This document shows, piece after piece, positions 19,311 to 24,148 of a DNA stretch of 24,148 nucleotides. A model generated the notes under the pieces. That model was not told where the DNA came from and did no database searches. It saw nothing but the letters and a program-made list of their open reading frames with translations. Made by a program: the position numbers and the translations under genes. This stretch comes from Flammula alnicola (Eukaryota > Basidiomycota > Agaricomycetes > Agaricales > Strophariaceae). The first letter of the stretch is position 1; every line of letters starts with the position of its first letter. The stretch spans positions 1-24,148 of the forward strand of contig JADNRV010000575.1 of assembly GCA_015499995.1 (NCBI GenBank), in the 5' to 3' direction.

Positions 19311-21318
19311 TCACGCATAATGATCTCCAGAATGTTTGATCAACTGTTCCGCAGCCTGAGACCTAGGCTTGATCCTACACTTGTAGGGCAACGGGTACTG
19401 CACCAATCCTGTCGTCCACTCGGGCGACATCTTGATCGGGTTACCCTTTTCATCGAGAGGAGGCAGGAGATCGTAAACGGACAGCACAGAGGTGATGACA
19501 CTGTACAGCGAGGTGTCGCTGAGGAACCGACCAGGGCAAATACGGCGTCCAAATCCGAACGCGAAGGCGCCGGGATCTTTGGCGTCGGGGTTGAGTGTGC
19601 CGTCTGCCTTGAGGAAACGCTCGGGCTTGAATTCGGTTGGGTTGGGGTAATATACGGGATCGTGGAGCATAGACCTGCGTGGGTCGACGTAGGCATGAAA
19701 TTTGAAAAAAGGGAAGAGAAAGAGGATCGTACCATACGTTGCCCATTATAATCGAACCAGCAGGAATGAATTGGCCATTGTAAATGTCATCAACGTCGGT
19801 AGAGTGCGGAACAGCTATGACAAATGATTAGCCGTAATCCATAACGAGAAGAAAGAAAGTACCGAGAGGAGTAACTGGCTGCCATCTCATGGTCTCCTTG
19901 ATAATAGCATTAATGTAAGGCAGTTGATCACGAGCATCGAAATCAGGAAGCCGGTCACGGCCCACAACGGAAGCGAGCTCAGCCTGGGCTTTCTTTTGCA
20001 CCTCGGGGTAGCAGACCATAGCCAGGAAGAAAGATTGAACAGCGGCGACGGTCTAGGGAATGGCAAATTAGTCTGTAAACTGTGCCCCTACGAATAAGAA
20101 AATAGCGTACCGTATCAGCGCCACCAGCATACGCAACGCCAGCAGCGTTCCTGGCCATTCTCTCTTCTTCAGCGCGATTTTCGTCATCGCTCATATTTTC
20201 TAGAAGTGCAGCAACCATTGAAGGTCTTGCATCTCCGCGTTTCTGGTGCGACAGTCATCAGGATCACAGGATGGATGATAGAATACGCAGACTCGACTCA
20301 CGACAGCTGCCTTGACAGCGTTGAAAGGTTTGTTAGGCATTTCATTGGCCAGATGTCTCCATTCCTCAGCCTTCTTTTGGAAGCCAGCACCGGGGAACCA
20401 AGCTGGGACGTGTTTCACTGTTGGTTGAAAATCAAGTTAGACAAGAGGCAAAAAAGAAAACAGGATAGAGCGTACGTAATGGGATCTGGTCGACGAGGAA
20501 AGCTCCTGGAACGGCAGCAGCTGACAATCCTTCCAGAGCGCTCTCCGCAATACGGATGTAGTCGTCAGTCTTATCCTTCACTTGAATACCATAGGCAATG
20601 TCCATGATGGTCGCTGCAAATGTTCTATCAATTCGGTTCAGAGGTCAAGTCAAGTCAAGTCATGCGACAAGTTACATGACTCACATCCGAATATGTTGCA
20701 AGAAATCGTTCGGGTTTTCATGAAGGCGACGGAGCAGAGCACGAGATTCTCGCATCTGTATGTGTTGATACTTCTCGACGGCATTCTGGTTGAAGTGCTG
20801 GTGGAAGGTTTTGCGATGCTTCTTCCATTGGTCGCCGTAGTTCATCATACCGAAACTCCAGCCCCAGCCCATCCTATGCCACCAAAATTAGTGATCCATC
20901 CTAGCGATTGATTTGATTGAGACGTACAAGTCTACCACCATGGTACTGTGAGTTCTCCCAGAATAGACTGAAGACTTCCTCTCGAAGAGGTCGTAAGCAA
21001 CTTGCGCAGATCCAACGATGAGGATTGGTTGGCCAACAACGTTAATATATACGAGGTCGCCTTCGATCGAGATTTAGAGACGCGATAGGCAGCTTTCGAG
21101 TTCATAGCACGCCACACACCATACTGTTTGCACCACTTCTGGAATGTCTTCCAGGGGTAGTCTTTGGGCATGTCAAGCGCATTGCCAATCAAAGGAAGAG
21201 GCTTCGGGCCGGGAGGAAGCGGCAAGCCTTGAGGATTGCCCTTCGACTTCTTCAACAGGAGCTGCCATAGCACAACTGCCAGGAAGAAACTTGCAGCGAT
21301 GACTGGGATTGTCGGCAT
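19311..21318 (-). CDS. cytochrome P450 monooxygenase (P450-D), 517 aa, O-methylsterigmatocystin-oxidoreductase-like
   Basis: A membrane-anchored heme-thiolate monooxygenase; substrate unknown. Nine exons: 21318-21120, 21060-20928, 20873-20685, 20624-20476, 20417-20302, 20242-20111, 20052-19863, 19814-19733 and 19674-19311. The total of 1554 nt is in frame. The anchor occupies about residues 4-22 and is followed by GLPLPPGPKPLPLIGNA. Helix C contains WKKHRKTFHQHF. Helix I is AGGADTT (301-307), ExxR is ETMR (359-362), followed by WQPVTP, the PERF element is FKPERF (412-417), and the heme loop is FGFGRRICPG with ligand Cys443. The helix I threonines are both present, unlike P450-A. It shares the LPLPPGP hinge and heme-loop type with P450-A, suggesting the same broad group but not a recent duplicate. 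The CYP family number cannot be given by eye. Confidence 0.93.
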
Positions 21319-22760
21319 AGTGAGATAGAAGTATTCGAGGAGGCGAATGTCATGGTGGCGTTTTAAATTTGGTACTTCATAGAAGAAGACTTGAATTCAC
21401 CGCTCCCGCAGGTCAGTATCATTGTAGATAACCGAACGGCCGTGATAAGTGGAGAAGTAACACCATTGTGCTTGCGGTAGAAATGGAAGAAGGCTTGGTC
21501 GCAATGTTCAACGGCCGTTTCTGTTTGCCGAAATTGGCTCTATTTGGCAAGGCCTCCGACTCCGAGCTGTTCGCCAAGGCACCGGCATAAGTCAGGGTCA
21601 GGGACTCAGGGGGCTACCGCCGGAAAAGTCCGTGACGTCACTACTCTCTTTGCCAAGTCGAAATGGGGTCCTGGCGGTTACACGGGTCCATGCCTATATC
21701 AGGAAGGTGCGCTTGCTACTGACTTCCAGAAATCTGATCTGCTGGAATCAAAACGGCAGACGTCCGCCCACTGTCTGCCACACTCACGGTACATAGGTTT
21801 CTTTTGTGATGGTAGTGTGACATCCCGCCGCCCTTTGCACCACCGCAGCCCACCACTGTCCATCACGACCACAGTGCTGCCTCGCACACCATCATTAGAC
21901 ACATCAAACAAGCACAGCATCCAAATTCACAAGTGGCACCACATCGCGGCGGGCTGCACGGGTCAAAGCACGGACTCCTACAGTACTTACATGCCGCACT
22001 TGCAGATACCAAAGCAACGTCAAAGCACTACCGCTTTCGAGCAATGTATGTGCCACTCACTCCAGGGTAATGTTCTAGGGAGGGACAAGGGGTACCGAAA
22101 CCTTACCTTATGTCGACAAAATATTTAAGGACCTGGCAGATGACCCACCCTCCATCGTAAGCATTACATAACAATCAAAACGTCCTAATATGGTATATAC
22201 AATCAATTTGTCATCTAAGGCAGGGCACGCCCATGGCCGCATGCCCATCGGAAATGCATGTTTCGCACATCCAGCCCCTCGGCGCAATGTCCAAACCAAC
22301 ACAGGCGAGATGATACTATCCACAGTTAGTAAGAAATGTCATGAAAAAAAATGAATAAACGGTACATACCCATTTTGTAACATACTTTGTGTTTTTACAT
22401 TGAACTGTTCCTTCATCAGGATGTACCTCTGCATATGCAGTGCTTAAATCACTCCATAACAATACCCAGCACGCAGATCTGTCTGGGAAATAGCCTTGTA
22501 AATTGATAGGTGCCCTCAACGCGTGCTCACACATAAAGCTTGGCAGAAAGCCGTATGAGATTGATGCGTGATTGGGGTCATGTGACATTCCCTTTCCGGC
22601 GTCATTGACTGTAGGTCAGCTTATATGTGGTCCCTCTGACAGTTCAAGGTGTTTGAAGGTTGCTAGACACCTCTATTGGTCAATATAACATGTAAAATAT
22701 GCTATAATGTGCCTAAAATAGCAGTATATGGTTAAATATTAAGTATGTATTACAAAAAAT
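21319..22760. other. P450-D upstream region and gene-poor DNA
   Basis: The first few hundred bases should hold the P450-D promoter; an AT-rich box (AATTTAAAACG on the minus strand) lies near 21360. A 195-codon open frame at 21544-22128 has no recognisable domain and low-complexity Ser/Thr/His content; I do not regard it as a gene. Nothing else could be supported. Confidence 0.35.
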
Positions 22761-23109
22761 TTAGCGGCCTGGCGGCCGACCCTCCCTACCTACATCAGGC
22801 CCGGCACTGTAATCCCGGTACCCCCTTGGGGAGGGAAAAAGTGTGCGTGGGTTGGAAAAAGTGTGAATAGTAATAGGTATTTAAACCATGTAATGTACTT
22901 GGATCAATGCCACCATTTCTTTGCCATTCAGTTCTGTGTTGGGGTCGAGAGACGTTGGTTGAGAAGGGCGGGAGCGTGATTTAGGGCCTAGGCCACTTGT
23001 CACGCTAGGAGTGTTCGTGAGTCTGCTGGACTGTCTGTGGCTCAAATTTCCAGCGGATCAGATGTCCTCCTGACTTCAATTATTATTTCTACTAGTACTC
23101 TGTGCGGGC
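22761..23109. other. gene-poor stretch with short repeats
   Basis: No gene is seen. GGAAAAAGTGTG occurs twice 23 bp apart (22834-22845 and 22857-22868). A GC-rich GGCCTGGCGGCC lies near 22767 and a perfect 10-bp palindrome GGCCTAGGCC near 22985. It could be part of the same repeat element as the following motif array. Confidence 0.35.
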
Positions 23110-23460
23110 GGCCCAGGTTGATGGTCAACCTGAGGATTTGACCTAAGTTAGGTTACATATCAGTAAATAAAAGGTTAATTTTCATCTTCGTTAGGTTGGT
23201 GATCAACCTTGTAAGTAGGTTGACGCCTTGGTCATTTTCTAACCTATTTTTTAACTTTTCAACCTATGTACAAATAGGTTGAGTAAGGTGTCTGATCAAC
23301 CTAACACAGGGTGTTAACCAACCTATATTGATACCGAAAAATCAACCTATTGCTGGTTAAATAGTATCCAATTACAGCTTCCGTGGACCGTGATTGAGCT
23401 CGCTGTGGGAATTTTAAATCAAAAATCAACCTATTATTGCGACTACATACTAGGTTACAT
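23110..23460. repeat. dense two-orientation array of AGGTTGA/TCAACCT motifs
   Basis: About 15 copies of AGGTT or AACCT, most as (T)AGGTTGA or TCAACCT(A), lie in about 350 bp in both orientations. Forward copies start near 23115, 23150, 23172, 23193, 23217, 23276 and 23452. Reverse copies lie near 23127, 23203, 23241, 23260, 23297, 23319, 23343 and 23427. Two reverse copies share a longer context, AAAAATCAACCTATT (near 23337 and 23422). Some adjacent pairs form hairpins, such as AGGTTGATGGTCAACCT. The pattern resembles the subterminal repeat zone of a DNA transposon or a cluster of protein-binding sites. It is not the fungal telomere repeat TTAGGG. Confidence 0.65.
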
Positions 23461-23539
23461 ACAGCTACGAACTTTAAATGAGAACAAACTACACGCTGTT
23501 TACTACAGTCTAGGCCACCGTCGCTGAACCCACAGCGAG
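23399..23539. repeat. 11-bp perfect inverted repeat at the edge of the motif array
   Basis: CTCGCTGTGGG at 23399-23409 is matched by its exact complement CCCACAGCGAG at 23529-23539, 119 bp apart. It overlaps the right end of the AGGTTGA array and may belong to the same element. Confidence 0.5.
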
Positions 23540-24148
23540 GCCTCAAGCATATGGTTCCCATGCCAAGTCGCATCCAACACCTGAAGACATGGCGAACCAC
23601 GGAGAAAGGAAGTGGTGATGGGTGTTGCCGTCTGGCAAGCACAGAGAAAGGTCAGAATGCAACCTTCCGTGTCCAATATTTGAGGACCTTACCTGCTAGA
23701 TATTGACGCTTTGCATTCTCATACCCGCTTCCATCCCTCAATTCCACTGTAACAGGCACTGTCAATATTCACGTGTTGTCGGCAATAGTCTTCGCCTTGA
23801 ACGGATCTGCAGACATGTTGGGTACCTATGAAACCAGTAAGCAAGCATCCCGGTTATTTTCCTCATGCTCAAAAGGAGCACTTACCATTCATGTAGATGG
23901 CTTTCCATTGTCACTGACATCGTGGGGCGTTGTTCGCGAGTCGCGACGTACCTGATGGGCCTCCTACCATGGGTCCCTACCTCCTATCTCCCTAAGACTT
24001 CCTATGCCCTCGCGGTGCTGTTAATCGAATGCCAGCCCAGTGTGAGCAGACCATGGTCAGGTAGGTTGTTGGGGACTCGTCGGGGTCATATGCAGTTGAG
24101 GGTTAGGATGGATCCAGGACGACGGTGATTAAGAACAAAGGTCACCAC
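23540..24148. other. right end of window without a supported gene
   Basis: Short open frames overlap here (23773-23955 and 23865-24128 on the plus strand) but show no domain, membrane segment or splice pattern. It may be intergenic or part of a repeat running off the window. Confidence 0.35.

Noticed and set aside
7531..21318. Complete secondary-metabolite biosynthetic cluster
   Set aside because: Only tailoring-type P450s are present. No terpene synthase, polyketide synthase, peptide synthetase, transporter or pathway regulator is visible in the window.
21544..22128. 195-codon open frame on the plus strand
   Set aside because: Composition is low-information (Ser/Thr/His/Arg) with no family motif. 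A chance open frame is more likely in this GC-richer patch.
23110..23460. Telomeric or subtelomeric repeat
   Set aside because: The motif is AGGTTGA-like, irregularly spaced and in both orientations, not tandem TTAGGG.
23110..23460. CRISPR-like array
   Set aside because: Repeats are only about 7 bases, lie in both orientations with irregular spacing, and the DNA is eukaryotic.

Overview
This is a stretch of filamentous-fungal nuclear DNA, almost certainly from an Agaricomycete basidiomycete. The genes are cut by many short introns (about 50-65 nt, donors such as GTAAGT, GTATGT, GTGAGT and GTACGT). Four cytochrome P450 genes lie close together, and the window carries a multi-spanning membrane protein of a type I associate with Agaricomycetes. 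All exon boundaries were worked out by hand from splice signals, reading frame and family motifs. No RNA gene, CRISPR array or bacterial-type operon was seen.

Layout, left to right. (1) Positions 1-1427, minus strand: the 5' part of a mitochondrial DHTKD1-type 2-oxo-acid dehydrogenase E1 gene, running off the left edge. As printed it carries at least one frameshift. (2) 1881-2332: a 452-bp non-autonomous hAT-type element with a 13-bp perfect terminal inverted repeat and a perfect 8-bp target-site duplication, lying upstream of that gene. (3) 2341-5018: mostly non-coding, with one doubtful small spliced gene (4209-4586) and a strong palindrome (4871-4893). (4) 5019-6511, minus: a complete fungal tetraspanin with a long cytoplasmic N-terminus. 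(5) 7531-15703: three intact P450 genes. P450-A (minus) and P450-B (plus) are divergent and share a 565-bp intergenic region. P450-C (minus) converges on P450-B and contains an 8-nt micro-exon. (6) 15704-17577: a non-coding region dominated by an old tandem duplication, one copy of which has gained about 216 bp. (7) 17578-18852, plus: a multi-spanning membrane protein of unknown function. (8) 19311-21318, minus: a fourth intact P450 (P450-D). (9) 21319-24148: a gene-poor end with a dense two-orientation array of an AGGTTGA/TCAACCT motif.

How the genes may work together. The four P450s fall into two visible types. A and D have FGFGRR(V/I)CPG heme loops and resemble proteins usually annotated as O-methylsterigmatocystin-oxidoreductase-like. 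B and C have heme loops of the form F(S/L)(E/G)GPRxCIG and resemble the CYP4/CYP3-like microsomal group. Each has one N-terminal membrane anchor, so all four should sit in the endoplasmic reticulum and depend on a P450 reductase encoded elsewhere. No terpene synthase, polyketide synthase, NRPS, transporter or transcription factor is visible, so this is better described as a P450 gene cluster than as a demonstrated biosynthetic cluster. The tetraspanin and the DHTKD1 homologue look like unrelated neighbours.
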